Part shown: in pieces, positions 29,229 to 37,392 of the stretch
Numbering within the stretch: the first letter of the stretch is position 1
Layout: each line of letters begins with the position of its first letter
Source: Bacteroides sp.
GTDB lineage: Bacteria; Bacteroidota; Bacteroidia; Bacteroidales; Muribaculaceae
DNA length: 52,012 bases
Assembly: GCA_014801955.1 (NCBI GenBank)
Contig: JAAVDE010000018.1
Coordinates: forward strand, 1 to 52,012
Reading direction: 5' to 3'
The notes under the pieces: model-generated
Told to the model about the DNA's origin: nothing
The model's database searches: none
Seen by the model: only the letters and a program-made list of their open reading frames with translations
Translations under genes and position numbers: made by a program

Positions 29229-29594
29229 TCAGTCAAGGTCGGGAATCTCGTTAACAACGCCGTCGCTCCATAGCTCCTCGAGGTTATAGCGCCGGCGTTC
29301 GTCAGGCAGGAAAATATGGACCAGGGCCTCGCCATAGTCCAAAACAATCCACTGCGCCGAGCCGTAGCCGTCGTAGTTATAGGGTTTTATGTGCCCGTGT
29401 TCGAGCAGATAGTCGCGCACTGAGTCGGCGACCGCCGCAACGTGGGTGGCCGACGTGCCTTCGCAAACGAAAAAGTCCATTGCCGGGCTCGATTCAATGG
29501 CCGACAAATCAATATGGGTTATTTTGCGTCCTTTGCGCTCTTGAATGCCGGCGATAATCAGCTCGGCAAGTGAAGTCTGGTTATTCTTATTCAT
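29229..29594 (-). CDS. rsfS: Ribosome silencing factor RsfS
   Basis: RsfS (formerly Iojap) binds ribosomal protein L14 and blocks subunit joining when nutrients are low. The 121-residue protein has the family core: VDFFV-like MDFFVCEGTSATHV, and the C-terminal YGSAQWIVLDYGEALVHIFLP. The start is at the ATG 29594; a longer frame of 185 codons exists, but its N-terminal part has no family resemblance and includes the promoter. A minus-strand promoter lies immediately upstream (29604-29633). Head of the rsfS-ftsH run. Confidence 0.94.
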   Translation of the reverse strand: MNKNNQTSLAELIIAGIQERKGRKITHIDLSAIESSPAMDFFVCEGTSATHVAAVADSVRDYLLEHGHIKPYNYDGYGSAQWIVLDYGEALVHIFLPDERRRYNLEELWSDGVVNEIPDLD

Positions 29595-29603
29595 AATTTG
29601 GTG

Positions 29604-29633
29604 CAAAAATACGGATTTTTTCGCAATTTCCAA
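29604..29633 (-). promoter_or_regulatory. Promoter of the rsfS-ftsH run
   Basis: On the minus strand, TTG (29631-29633) and TATTTTTG (29604-29611) are 19 bases apart. Only 9 bases separate the -7 box from the rsfS ATG, so the transcript would have a very short leader or start just before the gene. Confidence 0.55.
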
Positions 29634-29661
29634 CAATTCCAATAAATTTACGTTTAATAAG

Positions 29662-29692
29662 TTGTGTATATCATGTATATTATGTATCTTTG
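29662..29692 (+). promoter_or_regulatory. Promoter of the antitoxin-like gene
   Basis: TTG (29662-29664), 20 bases, TATCTTTG (29685-29692). Good Bacteroidota-type match. The sequence between the two boxes contains two near-copies of TGTATAT/TGTATCT, possible operator half-sites for autoregulation. Confidence 0.65.
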
Positions 29693-29712
29693 CACCATAA
29701 AAACTAACAACT

Positions 29713-30012
29713 ATGGCAACAGCATTAAACGTTAAGCGCAAAAACATCGATCTTCCGGTCGATACTCTGCAAAAACTTTCCCTCATGGCGGTTGCTCAGG
29801 GAAAAAGTCTTAAAAATTTCATTGAAACCATTCTTATTTCCAAGGCCAATGCCATCACGGTTGAAGTCAAGGAAAATCCCTCTCCTTCGGGCGATGACTG
29901 GTTTAATGACCCGGAAAACATGGCCTCCGTCAAGCGCGGCATGGCTGAAATGAAGGCCGGCAAAGGCAAAGCCTATACCATTGAAGAAATCCGTGGGCTT
30001 TTAGGAGTATGA
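29713..30012 (+). CDS. Orphan antitoxin-like ribbon-helix-helix protein
   Basis: A 99-residue protein. Residues about 5-45 (LNVKRKNIDLPVDTLQKLSLMAVAQGKSLKNFIETIL) read like a ribbon-helix-helix DNA-binding fold with a strand, two helices and a conserved Lys/Asn. The C-terminal half (WFNDPENMASVKRGMAEMKAGKG, YTIEEIRGLLGV) resembles the toxin-binding tail of type II antitoxins. A toxin gene would be expected directly downstream, but a frame opening in the ATGA overlap (30009) shows no RelE or other toxin resemblance and reads into the convergent lipoprotein gene. It is therefore probably an orphan antitoxin. Confidence 0.7.
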   Translation: MATALNVKRKNIDLPVDTLQKLSLMAVAQGKSLKNFIETILISKANAITVEVKENPSPSGDDWFNDPENMASVKRGMAEMKAGKGKAYTIEEIRGLLGV

Positions 30013-30112
30013 CAGTAGCCCGCTCAAAGGCCACTACAACAAACAAAGCAGTGTCGCAATATGGCTCACGACACCGCTTCACTTTTCTTAATCGAAATAT
30101 AGTTTCTAATTG

Positions 30113-30802
30113 CTACTTTTTTTTCACTGTGGCTTTAACCTTTCCTTTCCACGCCGGTGCATCAGCATCCAGTCCATACAAAGGTGAATATGGACCTTCC
30201 GGGAAATCCACAAGAACATAGCGATTACACTCGCGTCCTGCGACCACTTTATCAGTTGCCGCTGTATTGATAGCCGTCGCAGCTATATCGATAAGGCTGC
30301 CAATCATGCTATTACTGCCACTGCTTACAGATTTATCAAGTTTAATTTCACCTTCGCGCTTGTACAAAATATCCCCGGTTGTTGCCGATCGTAAAATATA
30401 TTCAACGTCTACCGTAAGAGTACCGGCAAGTGCCTTCTTTGACCATTTCTTAATACGTGTGAACATCACAGCATCACAACCTAAAACATTGTGAAATTGG
30501 GTTAAATCTCCGTCAAGGAACATTTCACTATCATAAGCGCCTTCAGACTGAAACATTTCAAGAGTCAGATATGGAGAAAACACATAATAGCCTTTGTCTA
30601 TCAAAGGTATGGCCATTGTTGTGAAAAAATTATCCTTTGCCTCCGTTGCATTTGTTTCGTTAATTGGAGGCATAATAACTATTGATGTAGGTTTTTGTTC
30701 GTACATCAGTGCATATTCAGTCCCTCTGATAGATTTTTGGGACGTACAAGAGCACATAAAAAGGGTTATGGCCGCAAAAGGGAGAAATCTATTAAGTTTC
30801 AT
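30113..30802 (-). CDS. DUF799/GNA1162-family lipoprotein
   Basis: A 229-residue lipoprotein (lipobox FMCSC) of the DUF799 family, known from the Neisseria antigen GNA1162. Marks are PTSIVIMPPINETNATEAKDNFF at about 35-57, DGDLTQFHNVLGCDAVMFTRIKKW, and VEYILRSATTGDILYKREGEIK. The family is thought to form an envelope complex with CsgG-like and DUF4810 proteins, which here are encoded directly upstream. Its start overlaps the DUF4810 gene by four bases. Function unproven. Composition is AT-rich compared with the core genes nearby. Confidence 0.85.
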   Translation of the reverse strand: MKLNRFLPFAAITLFMCSCTSQKSIRGTEYALMYEQKPTSIVIMPPINETNATEAKDNFFTTMAIPLIDKGYYVFSPYLTLEMFQSEGAYDSEMFLDGDLTQFHNVLGCDAVMFTRIKKWSKKALAGTLTVDVEYILRSATTGDILYKREGEIKLDKSVSSGSNSMIGSLIDIAATAINTAATDKVVAGRECNRYVLVDFPEGPYSPLYGLDADAPAWKGKVKATVKKK

Positions 30803-31170
30803 TCTTTGTTATTTTCTATTTGATTTATAATTCGTGAGATAAAGATTCCCGCTTCAGGATAATTTGCGATTTCCTTTTTTAAGAAATCACAACCTTGCTG
30901 AGTTTGACCTTTCTTTACAAGGAAATAACCATATTCTGCGAAAATACCCGGTGGTACAGTTTTGCGGCTACCGGTCTGTTTCTCCATAACTCGATTGATT
31001 TGTTTCTCGAAGGCCTTTTCTGTTTTTTCAGTCTGTTTTTTACTGTGCTGATAAGCCGCGTCTTCGTACTTATGCCACGAATACAACGGCTTTTGCGTTG
31101 ACGCGCAAGAAGTAAGGCCCAAAATAGCAATAGAAACTACTGCAAAGCCACAAATTCTTTTAAATGTCAT
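30799..31170 (-). CDS. DUF4810-family lipoprotein
   Basis: A 123-residue lipoprotein (LTSC lipobox). YSWHKYEDAAYQHSKKQTEK and VPPGIFAEYGYFLVKKGQ are the family marks of DUF4810. It has TPR-like helical character (PEAGIFISRIINQIE). It sits between a small lipoprotein and the DUF799 gene, as in the conserved csgG-DUF4810-DUF799 order, though the small gene upstream is an extra. 7 bases separate it from that gene. Confidence 0.82.
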   Translation of the reverse strand: MTFKRICGFAVVSIAILGLTSCASTQKPLYSWHKYEDAAYQHSKKQTEKTEKAFEKQINRVMEKQTGSRKTVPPGIFAEYGYFLVKKGQTQQGCDFLKKEIANYPEAGIFISRIINQIENNKE

Positions 31171-31177
31171 TTTGTAA

Positions 31178-31546
31178 TTATTGTTTAAGGTTTATAATTT
31201 TGGTTTCCTGAGGATAAAGCATAATCACTCCCTGATAAACAATTTCATTGCCGTTCATAACTACAATTGCCTTCTTACCAGTTATAATCTGATAGGCTTT
31301 CCCGTTTGACTTACTTTGCGAAGGTTTAACTGGCTTTGCTGTAAATATTGTTTCGCCATTATTTATATTAACCTCAACAGGTTTATTAACACACTTTTTT
31401 TCGCTGGTAATGACCAGATAACCAACATCAGCTTTACCGCCTTGTTCTCCAATCGGCATGGAGGTGCAACAACTGTTTAGCCCGAGTATGTATAAAATAA
31501 GCGTCATCATTATGATGAGATGCAAGCGCGAATGTGACTGTTTCAT
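31178..31546 (-). CDS. Small lipoprotein of unknown family inside the CsgG operon
   Basis: A 122-residue predicted lipoprotein: hydrophobic signal, lipobox near LNSCC, then a small beta-rich domain (VGYLVITSEKKCVNKPVEVNI, KAIVVMNGNEIVYQGVIML). I do not recognise the family; the strand pattern suggests a PEGA or carboxypeptidase-like beta-sandwich. It overlaps csgG by four bases and precedes DUF4810 by 7, so it is an integral member of the operon. It is not part of the Neisseria three-gene set I know. Confidence 0.65.
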   Translation of the reverse strand: MKQSHSRLHLIIMMTLILYILGLNSCCTSMPIGEQGGKADVGYLVITSEKKCVNKPVEVNINNGETIFTAKPVKPSQSKSNGKAYQIITGKKAIVVMNGNEIVYQGVIMLYPQETKIINLKQ

Positions 31547-32493
31547 TTTTCTTCTATTATGTAATTGGTTAGATTATTTACATCGATATGCTCTGCACCG
31601 GAAGTAATCTCTACAAACGAGAACTCAGTTTCGGGTGTGTCACCGGCACTTTCGATAACCTTAAGCGACCCAATTATTTTTCCGGGAAGCTCTATCATAA
31701 TACCGTTTTGAGGATTCTTTACTTTCTTTCCTCTGGTCTTAATGACAAATTCGTCACCCGATAACAGCCCCTGACTTTCGCCACCAGCTATCAACACTCC
31801 ATCATCGTCGTAAGATAGAAAGAATGTTCGCCAAGATTTATCCGTGCATTTATTGATAATATTTTCTACTAATTGGCCAATCGCAGCAGATATTGCTTTA
31901 TCACTCAACGTAGCATCAAATCCGGCAGATTGACTTTTAACAAGATTACTTTTACTGGTCATCGTTGCCTCGCCTCGGCCTTCATCTGAGTAAATAATTA
32001 AACCGGTTGAAACATCAACAAGCCTAATTGAAACCGCAGCCTCAACAATTTGTGTTTTTTCGGTACTAAAGCCATTCGATTTACCAATATTTTTGCGTCC
32101 ATATTCTGTTATGGAACCGACAATCATATAGTCTGCCCCAATCGAAGAAAAATCATTTCCATTGGCCTGACATTGGGCCAATAAATCAGAAATATCACTA
32201 TGCTCAATCAATAAAAACTTTTCGGAAGCAGCCAATCTTGCCGACAATATGTCAAGAGCTTGCTTACCCATAGGATCATTCTTCTTGTCATAAAAAAGGC
32301 CTTTGGCATATTGCGTTTCATTGGAGAAACGACCAATCGCGACCTTTCGTTTAATACCTTTAGATTCGCTTACGACTTCGGAAGACGGCGTATTTTCAAT
32401 TGCAGCAACACTACTTTGTGCAAAACTCGATAAATGGACAAATACCGTCATTAATGCTGACAACATAATTGTCTTGGATATAACTTTTTGCAT
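31543..32493 (-). CDS. CsgG/HfaB-family protein
   Basis: A 316-residue secreted protein of the CsgG family. The mature part begins after SSFAQ; the CsgG core (KRKVAIGRFSNETQYAKGLF, QALDILSARLAASEKFLLIEHSDI, DYMIVGSITEYG, VEAAVSIRLVDVSTGLIIYSDEG) is clear. CsgG of curli forms a ninefold outer-membrane pore; relatives in lipoprotein operons may be pores or peripheral lipoproteins. No lipobox Cys is visible here, unlike CsgG itself. The start at 32493 puts the signal peptide at the N-terminus; the longer frame adds 35 residues from the leader. First gene of the four-gene operon. Confidence 0.85.
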   Translation of the reverse strand: MQKVISKTIMLSALMTVFVHLSSFAQSSVAAIENTPSSEVVSESKGIKRKVAIGRFSNETQYAKGLFYDKKNDPMGKQALDILSARLAASEKFLLIEHSDISDLLAQCQANGNDFSSIGADYMIVGSITEYGRKNIGKSNGFSTEKTQIVEAAVSIRLVDVSTGLIIYSDEGRGEATMTSKSNLVKSQSAGFDATLSDKAISAAIGQLVENIINKCTDKSWRTFFLSYDDDGVLIAGGESQGLLSGDEFVIKTRGKKVKNPQNGIMIELPGKIIGSLKVIESAGDTPETEFSFVEITSGAEHIDVNNLTNYIIEEK

Positions 32494-32570
32494 AAATTCA
32501 TTTTGCTCTATAGACCTACCAAATTTGAGCATAGAATAATGAATAAACAAAAAAGCGCAAGGTCTGTATC

Positions 32571-32632
32571 CGTTACTCGTCCTTACGATTCGAGGCATGT
32601 GGCTTCGCCTTACTCTGTTCGAACGAGTAACG
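32571..32632 (-). repeat. Inverted repeat in the CsgG operon leader
   Basis: CGTTACTCGT (32571-32580) and ACGAGTAACG (32623-32632) are perfect complements of 10 bases. An inner hairpin CGAGGC-ATGTG-GCTTCG lies at about 32591-32607. Sequence landmarks are shared with the leader at 2086-2160. Confidence 0.65.
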
Positions 32633-32773
32633 CAGAGGCCTCACGCACAAATATGTACTAATACCATACCATCCGATTAGGAATAGTATGGGAAAGAAAC
32701 ATATCCGCAAAGGCATCTATCGTTACCTCATTCCTGACAGAGTATCTTGAAATTGCCACATTTCCGAATCGTC

Positions 32774-32863
32774 AAGAAAGAGCGTTTGATAAACGCTTTC
32801 AAAAATTATGTTGTTGCACGCCCTCCCTCAAAAGCCCTTGACCGGGCCTCTGCAAGACGGTCT
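32774..32863 (-). ncRNA. Candidate small RNA, minus strand
   Basis: A minus-strand TAACTTTG box (32870-32877) is followed about 80 bases later by a hairpin with a T-rich tail: AGCGTTT-ATC-AAACGCT then CTTTCTT (32774-32797, minus-strand reading). The region between has no open frame of use and contains short pairings (GCCC..GGGC and AGAC..GTCT). No clear -33 box is seen. I could not match it to SRP RNA, 6S RNA, tmRNA or RNase P. Low confidence. Confidence 0.3.
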
Positions 32864-32932
32864 GCGCCGCAAAGTTACAAATAATTTTTGAATACTGGAG
32901 CGATTTCTGTGAAAATGTTTGGGGAAATTGCT

Positions 32933-32962
32933 TTTGGGTGTGGGGGAAAATGCGTAACTTTG
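32933..32962 (+). promoter_or_regulatory. valS promoter
   Basis: TTTG (32933-32936), 18 bases, TAACTTTG (32955-32962), then 28 bases to the valS ATG. The -7 box is perfect; the spacing is one base shorter than usual. Confidence 0.65.
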
Positions 32963-32990
32963 CGGTCAAATAACCAAGCATTTTAGAATT

Positions 32991-35627
32991 ATGAACGAAC
33001 TGCCCACAAAGTATTCGCCTGCCGAGGTTGAAGACCGACTGTATAGCTTTTGGATGGAGCATGACCTTTTCCGCTCTGTTCCCGACGCACGCCAGCCCTA
33101 CACTATCGTAATCCCGCCGCCGAACGTTACCGGCGTGCTCCACATGGGCCATATGCTCAATAACACGATTCAGGATATTCTGGTGCGTCGCGCACGCATG
33201 GAGGGTTATAATGCCCTTTGGGTGCCCGGAACCGACCATGCGTCGATCGCAACCGAAACCAAGGTGATTGCAAAGCTCGCCGACCAAGGCATCAAGAAAA
33301 CCGACCTTACGCGCGAGCAGTTCCTGGAACACGCCTGGGACTGGACCCGCACCCACGGCGGCATCATTCTGCAGCAGCTCCGCAAGCTCGGCGCCAGCTG
33401 CGACTGGAGCCGCACGGCGTTCACAATGGACGAGCAGCGCTCCGAGTCGGTTACGAAGGTTTTCTGTGACCTCTACGACAAGGGGCTGATCTATCGCGGC
33501 CTCCGCATGGTTAACTGGGACCCGAAGAACCGCACCGCGATTTCCGACGACGAGGTTAACTACGTTGACGAGCATTCGAAGCTCTATTATCTGCGCTACT
33601 ACGTTGCCGGCGATCCCGAGGGCCGCTATGCGGTCGTTGCAACGACCCGCCCCGAAACCATCATGGGCGACACGGCAATGTGTATCAACCCCAAGGACCC
33701 GAAAAACGAATGGCTCAAGGGCAAGAAGGTTATTGTTCCGCTCGTTGGCCGCGAAATTCCGGTTATCGAGGACCGCTATGTTGAAATCGAGTTCGGCACC
33801 GGTTGCCTGAAGGTGACGCCCGCCCACGACAAGAACGACTACCAGCTCGGCAAGACCCACAATCTCGAAACCATCGACATTTTCAACGAGGACGCCACCC
33901 TCAACGAAAACGGCGGCAAGTATGCCGGCATGGATCGCTTTGCCTGCCGCAAGCAGATTGCCATTGACCTTCAGGAAGCCGGTTTGATGGAAAAGGTGGA
34001 GGATTATAATAATAAGGTGGGCTACAGCGAGCGCACCAAGGTCGTTATCGAGCCGCGCCTGTCGCAGCAGTGGTTCATCAACATGAAGCACTTCGCCGAC
34101 ATTTCGCTGGCGCCGGTAATGGATGACCTTATCAAGTTCGTTCCCGAAAAGTATAAAACCACCTATCGCCTCTGGCTCGAAAATATTCAGGACTGGTGCA
34201 TTTCGCGTCAGCTCTGGTGGGGCCACCGCATTCCGGCCTATTACTACGCCGACGCTCAGGGCGAAACCCGCATCGTCGTTGCCGAAACCGCCGAAAAGGC
34301 TCTGGAAAAGGCTCGCAAGGAGTCGGGCCTGGACCTGACGGCTGCCGATCTGGCGCAAGACGAGGATGCCCTCGACACCTGGTTCTCCTCCTGGCTCTGG
34401 CCCATCACTCTTTTCAACGGCATTCTCGACCCGGGCAACAAGGAGCTGAAATATTACTATCCGACCTCGACCCTCGTTACCGGCCCCGACATTATTTTCT
34501 TCTGGGTTGCCCGCATGATCATGGCCGGCTATGAATACGTTGGCGAAATGCCCTTCAAGAACGTTTACTTCACCGGCATCGTGCGCGACAAAATCGGCCG
34601 CAAAATGAGCAAGAGCCTCGGCAACTCGCCCGACCCGCTGGAGCTCATCGCCAACTTCGGCGCCGACGGCGTCCGCATGGGCATGATGCTCGCCGCTCCC
34701 GCCGGCAACGACATCATGTTCGACGAAAAGCTCTGCGAGCAGGGCCGCAACTTCTGCAACAAAATCTGGAATGCCTTCCGCCTGGTCAAGGGCTGGCAGG
34801 TCGACGAAAACGCCGAGCAGCCCCGGGCTGCCGCAGTTGCCGTTGAGTGGTTCGACTCCAAGCTGCGCCGCACTGCCGCCGAAATGGCCGACCTTCTCGC
34901 CAAGTTCCGCATCTCGGAAGCCCTGATGGCCGCCTATAAGCTCTTCTGGGACGAGTTCTCGAGCTGGTATCTCGAGCTGGCCAAGACCGCCTATGGCTCG
35001 CCCGTCGACGCCAAGACCTATGCCGCCACTCTCGACTACTTCGACCGCCTGCTGCGCTTGCTCCACCCGTTCATGCCCTTCATCACCGAAGAACTCTGGC
35101 AGCACCTGGCCGAGCGCGCCGAAGGCGAGAGCATCATGTATGCCCCGCTGCCCGAAGCCACCGGCGCCGACGCCGACATTCTCGCCGCAATGGACTGCGC
35201 AAAAGAAATCGTTAACGGCATCCGCGGCGTTCGCGCCTCCAAGCAGATTGCCCCGAAAGTGGCTCTCACGCTGCTGACCGCAACCGCCGTCGACCCTCGC
35301 GTTGCCGCCGCGGTTTCCAAGCTCGCCAACCTCGAAGGCATCGAAGTAACCGCCGAGAAGCCTTCCGGCTCCGCAGTGTTCATGGTCGGCAACCGTGAAT
35401 TTGCCATTCCGATGGAGGCTGCCGGCGTTGACGTTGAAGCCGAGCACGCCAAGCTGACCAAAGAGCTCGACTACGAACGCGGCTTCCTCGCCTCCGTAGA
35501 AAAGAAACTCGCCAACGAGCGCTTCGTCAACGGAGCGCCCGCCGCGGTTGTCGACGCCGAGCGCCGCAAGCAGGCCGACGCCCTGCAGCGCATCGCAACC
35601 CTCGAGGCCGCCCTCAAAGCCCTCTGA
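32991..35627 (+). CDS. valS: Valyl-tRNA synthetase
   Basis: Class I aminoacyl-tRNA synthetase charging tRNA-Val; 878 residues. The HIGH motif is HMGH at 51-54 (in [13 protein letters not shown]), and KMSKS is at 538-542. The editing domain sits between them ([13 protein letters not shown]), and the C-terminal coiled-coil arm ends the protein ([20 protein letters not shown] and the Ala/Glu/Leu-rich tail). Monocistronic, with its own promoter; pyrE follows with a separate promoter. Confidence 0.97.
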   Translation: MNELPTKYSPAEVEDRLYSFWMEHDLFRSVPDARQPYTIVIPPPNVTGVLHMGHMLNNTIQDILVRRARMEGYNALWVPGTDHASIATETKVIAKLADQGIKKTDLTREQFLEHAWDWTRTHGGIILQQLRKLGASCDWSRTAFTMDEQRSESVTKVFCDLYDKGLIYRGLRMVNWDPKNRTAISDDEVNYVDEHSKLYYLRYYVAGDPEGRYAVVATTRPETIMGDTAMCINPKDPKNEWLKGKKVIVPLVGREIPVIEDRYVEIEFGTGCLKVTPAHDKNDYQLGKTHNLETIDIFNEDATLNENGGKYAGMDRFACRKQIAIDLQEAGLMEKVEDYNNKVGYSERTKVVIEPRLSQQWFINMKHFADISLAPVMDDLIKFVPEKYKTTYRLWLENIQDWCISRQLWWGHRIPAYYYADAQGETRIVVAETAEKALEKARKESGLDLTAADLAQDEDALDTWFSSWLWPITLFNGILDPGNKELKYYYPTSTLVTGPDIIFFWVARMIMAGYEYVGEMPFKNVYFTGIVRDKIGRKMSKSLGNSPDPLELIANFGADGVRMGMMLAAPAGNDIMFDEKLCEQGRNFCNKIWNAFRLVKGWQVDENAEQPRAAAVAVEWFDSKLRRTAAEMADLLAKFRISEALMAAYKLFWDEFSSWYLELAKTAYGSPVDAKTYAATLDYFDRLLRLLHPFMPFITEELWQHLAERAEGESIMYAPLPEATGADADILAAMDCAKEIVNGIRGVRASKQIAPKVALTLLTATAVDPRVAAAVSKLANLEGIEVTAEKPSGSAVFMVGNREFAIPMEAAGVDVEAEHAKLTKELDYERGFLASVEKKLANERFVNGAPAAVVDAERRKQADALQRIATLEAALKAL

Positions 35628-35685
35628 AATCCATCATAGACTCCCATAAGCATTAAAAAAAGTATGGGTGGAACTTCGAATTTTG

Positions 35686-35716
35686 TTGACTTTTTCGTGA
35701 AATATTCTTAACTTTG
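35686..35716 (+). promoter_or_regulatory. pyrE promoter
   Basis: TTG (35686-35688), 20 bases, TAACTTTG (35709-35716), a very good Bacteroidota-type match. The pyrE ATG is 43 bases downstream. An inverted repeat CCCATA..TATGGG at 35643-35668 just upstream could end valS transcripts, but its loop is A-rich and no T-run follows. Confidence 0.7.
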
Positions 35717-35758
35717 CAACTTAATTAAAATTTTCACCCATCCTAACCAGACCAATAC

Positions 35759-36400
35759 ATGAAAAAGGTTGAAACGCTCCTGGCAGAAAAACTGCTGAAA
35801 GTCAGCGCAATCAAACTTCAGCCCGAAAACCCCTTTACCTGGGCCAGCGGCTGGAATTCTCCGATTTACACGGATAACCGCATAACGCTTTCCTATCCGG
35901 AAGTGCGTTCGTTTATTAAGGTGGAACTCTGCCGCATCATTGAAGAGCGTTTTCCCGAAGCGAATGCCGTTGCCGGCGTTGCTACCGGCGCCATTGCTCA
36001 GGGTGCGCTCGTTGCCGACACCCTGGCGCTTCCCTACGTTTATGTTCGTTCGTCGCCCAAGGACCACGGTCTGGAAAACCTCATTGAAGGTAATCTGAAG
36101 CCCGGCCAGAAGGTAGTCGTTGTTGAAGACCTGATTTCCACCGGCGGCAGCTCGCTCAAGGCAGTTCAGGCTATCCGCAATGCAGGCTGCGAGGTCGTTG
36201 GCATGGTTGCCATGTTCTCCTATGGTTTCCCCGTTGCCGAAAAGGCATTCAAGGAGGCCGGCGTGGAGCTGGTTACCCTGAGCAACTACAATGCCATGCT
36301 GGAAGTTGCCCTGGCAACCAACTATATCCATGCCGACGACGTTGAAACCCTCAAGGAGTGGCGCAAGGACCCCTCGGTTTGGACTCCCGCCAAACGCTAA
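35759..36400 (+). CDS. pyrE: Orotate phosphoribosyltransferase
   Basis: PyrE joins orotate and PRPP to give OMP in pyrimidine synthesis. The 213-residue protein has WASGWNSPIYTDNR (orotate site), VAGVATGAIAQGALVADTL, YVRSSPKDHGLENLIEG and the PRPP loop VVVVEDLISTGGSS at about 118-131. It leads a plus-strand set with a downstream SRPBCC gene and a lipoprotein gene (13 bases, then 8-base overlap). Confidence 0.96.
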   Translation: MKKVETLLAEKLLKVSAIKLQPENPFTWASGWNSPIYTDNRITLSYPEVRSFIKVELCRIIEERFPEANAVAGVATGAIAQGALVADTLALPYVYVRSSPKDHGLENLIEGNLKPGQKVVVVEDLISTGGSSLKAVQAIRNAGCEVVGMVAMFSYGFPVAEKAFKEAGVELVTLSNYNAMLEVALATNYIHADDVETLKEWRKDPSVWTPAKR

Positions 36401-36413
36401 AACCCGCGCCCAA

Positions 36414-36836
36414 ATGAGCAAGTACACCGGCAAACCCCACCGCGTTGAGCGTCCGCGCGCGGAGATTTATGACCAGCTCAGCAATCTGTCGAAGATTCGC
36501 GAGCGCCTCGACTCGATTCCCGCCGACCTGCGCGAAAAGCTCGGAACCGTTAATTTCCCCGACAATGAAACGCTGGCGTTCACCGCGCCCGGCGTTGGCG
36601 AAATGAAGTTCCGCATCGTTGAGCGCACCGCGCCCGAGGCAGTGCGCTTTCTGGCCGACACGGGCGTGGTTCCCATCTACGTTACCATCACTCTCGCCGA
36701 AGTTGAAGCGGCGTCGACCGACGTTGCCGCAACCATCGAGGCCGAAATTCCAATGATGCTCCGCCCGCTCATCGGCGGCAAGCTCCAGGAGGCCGCCGAC
36801 CAGTTCGGCAAAATGTTCGGCCAGCTGAATGCGTAG
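36414..36836 (+). CDS. SRPBCC-family (START-like) protein
   Basis: A 140-residue cytosolic protein with the helix-grip layout of SRPBCC/polyketide-cyclase-like proteins: N-terminal strand and helix (VERPRAEIYDQLSNLSKIRERL), a central beta sheet (TLAFTAPGVGEMKFRIVER), and a long C-terminal helix (GKLQEAADQFGKMFGQL). These proteins bind hydrophobic ligands; the ligand is unknown. The ATG at 36414 is chosen, as the upstream part of the frame is out-of-frame pyrE sequence. It lies 13 bases after pyrE and overlaps the next gene by eight. Confidence 0.78.
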   Translation: MSKYTGKPHRVERPRAEIYDQLSNLSKIRERLDSIPADLREKLGTVNFPDNETLAFTAPGVGEMKFRIVERTAPEAVRFLADTGVVPIYVTITLAEVEAASTDVAATIEAEIPMMLRPLIGGKLQEAADQFGKMFGQLNA

Positions 36837-37335
36837 GCTACTGACACTGATATTCGGCACCCTGGCAACTGTTGTGTTGCCGGGGTGTCATTCTATTGAG
36901 CTGAAAGATAATATTGTCAGCGGGCCGGTCTACGTTCCGTTTCGAACCGCCGGCGACTGGGAAGTCTATGGCGTTTCCGGCGCGCTGGATTCGCGCCGCT
37001 TTATCCGCAGTCAAAAGGTGCCGCAAAACTATCCCTATCCCGATTATTGCTACACGGGCTTCGGCGGCGTGTTGCTGACAATGACGGTCTATGGCGACTA
37101 CGAGGCCTATGACCTGGCCTGCCCGGTCGAACATTCGCCGTCTGTTCTCGTTGCCATTAACCGGGAGTCGAACATGGCTGTGTGTTCGAAATGCGGGTCG
37201 GTCTACGATGTTTTCTGCCTTGAGCGCGGCCCGGGCCATCCGGTCAGTGGCGTTGCGCTGGAGCGCGGCTATGGGTTGACCACCTATCGCGTTCTGTTTA
37301 ACGTTGATAACTGCCACGCCCTGATTTCGCGCTGA
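36829..37335 (+). CDS. Lipoprotein with Rieske-like domain
   Basis: A 168-residue predicted lipoprotein (lipobox LPGC at 17-20). The C-terminal half has the layout of a Rieske [2Fe-2S] fold: YEAYDLACPVEH (Cys98, His102), then VCSKCGSVYDVF (Cys119, Cys122), then GPGHPVSGVALERGYGLTTYRV, the usual closing strands and proline loop. The classical CxH..CxxH ligand set is not present: the first pair is C-x3-H and the second is CxxC. It may bind a cluster or a metal with altered ligands, or be structural only. It overlaps the SRPBCC gene by eight bases. Confidence 0.72.
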   Translation: MRRLLTLIFGTLATVVLPGCHSIELKDNIVSGPVYVPFRTAGDWEVYGVSGALDSRRFIRSQKVPQNYPYPDYCYTGFGGVLLTMTVYGDYEAYDLACPVEHSPSVLVAINRESNMAVCSKCGSVYDVFCLERGPGHPVSGVALERGYGLTTYRVLFNVDNCHALISR

Positions 37336-37392
37336 ACATTTCCTACCGTTCCGGGTGTTATAGTTCCATAATAATGATTTTATCAAGGAACT

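Larger units (their letters stand above)
32494..32990. other. Intergenic region between the CsgG operon and valS
   Basis: Nearly 500 bases without a gene. It holds the AAACAAAAAAGCG run (32545-32557) and the inverted repeat at 32571-32632, a candidate small RNA on the minus strand (32774-32877), and the valS promoter at its right end. The very long minus-strand frame crossing the end of this region is antisense to valS and is not a gene. Confidence 0.5.

Noticed and set aside
30009-30221. Possible toxin downstream of the antitoxin-like gene
   Set aside because: The 70-codon frame starts in an ATGA overlap, but its translation has no RelE, HicA or other toxin features and ends inside the convergent lipoprotein gene.
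32774-32863. SRP (4.5S) RNA
   Set aside because: The size fits, but the conserved GGAAGGAAGCAGCC-type apical loop is absent.
32799-35447. 882-codon open frame antisense to valS
   Set aside because: It lies wholly over valS with a low-complexity, histidine- and glycine-rich translation and no family resemblance. GC-rich codon use leaves the reverse frame open.
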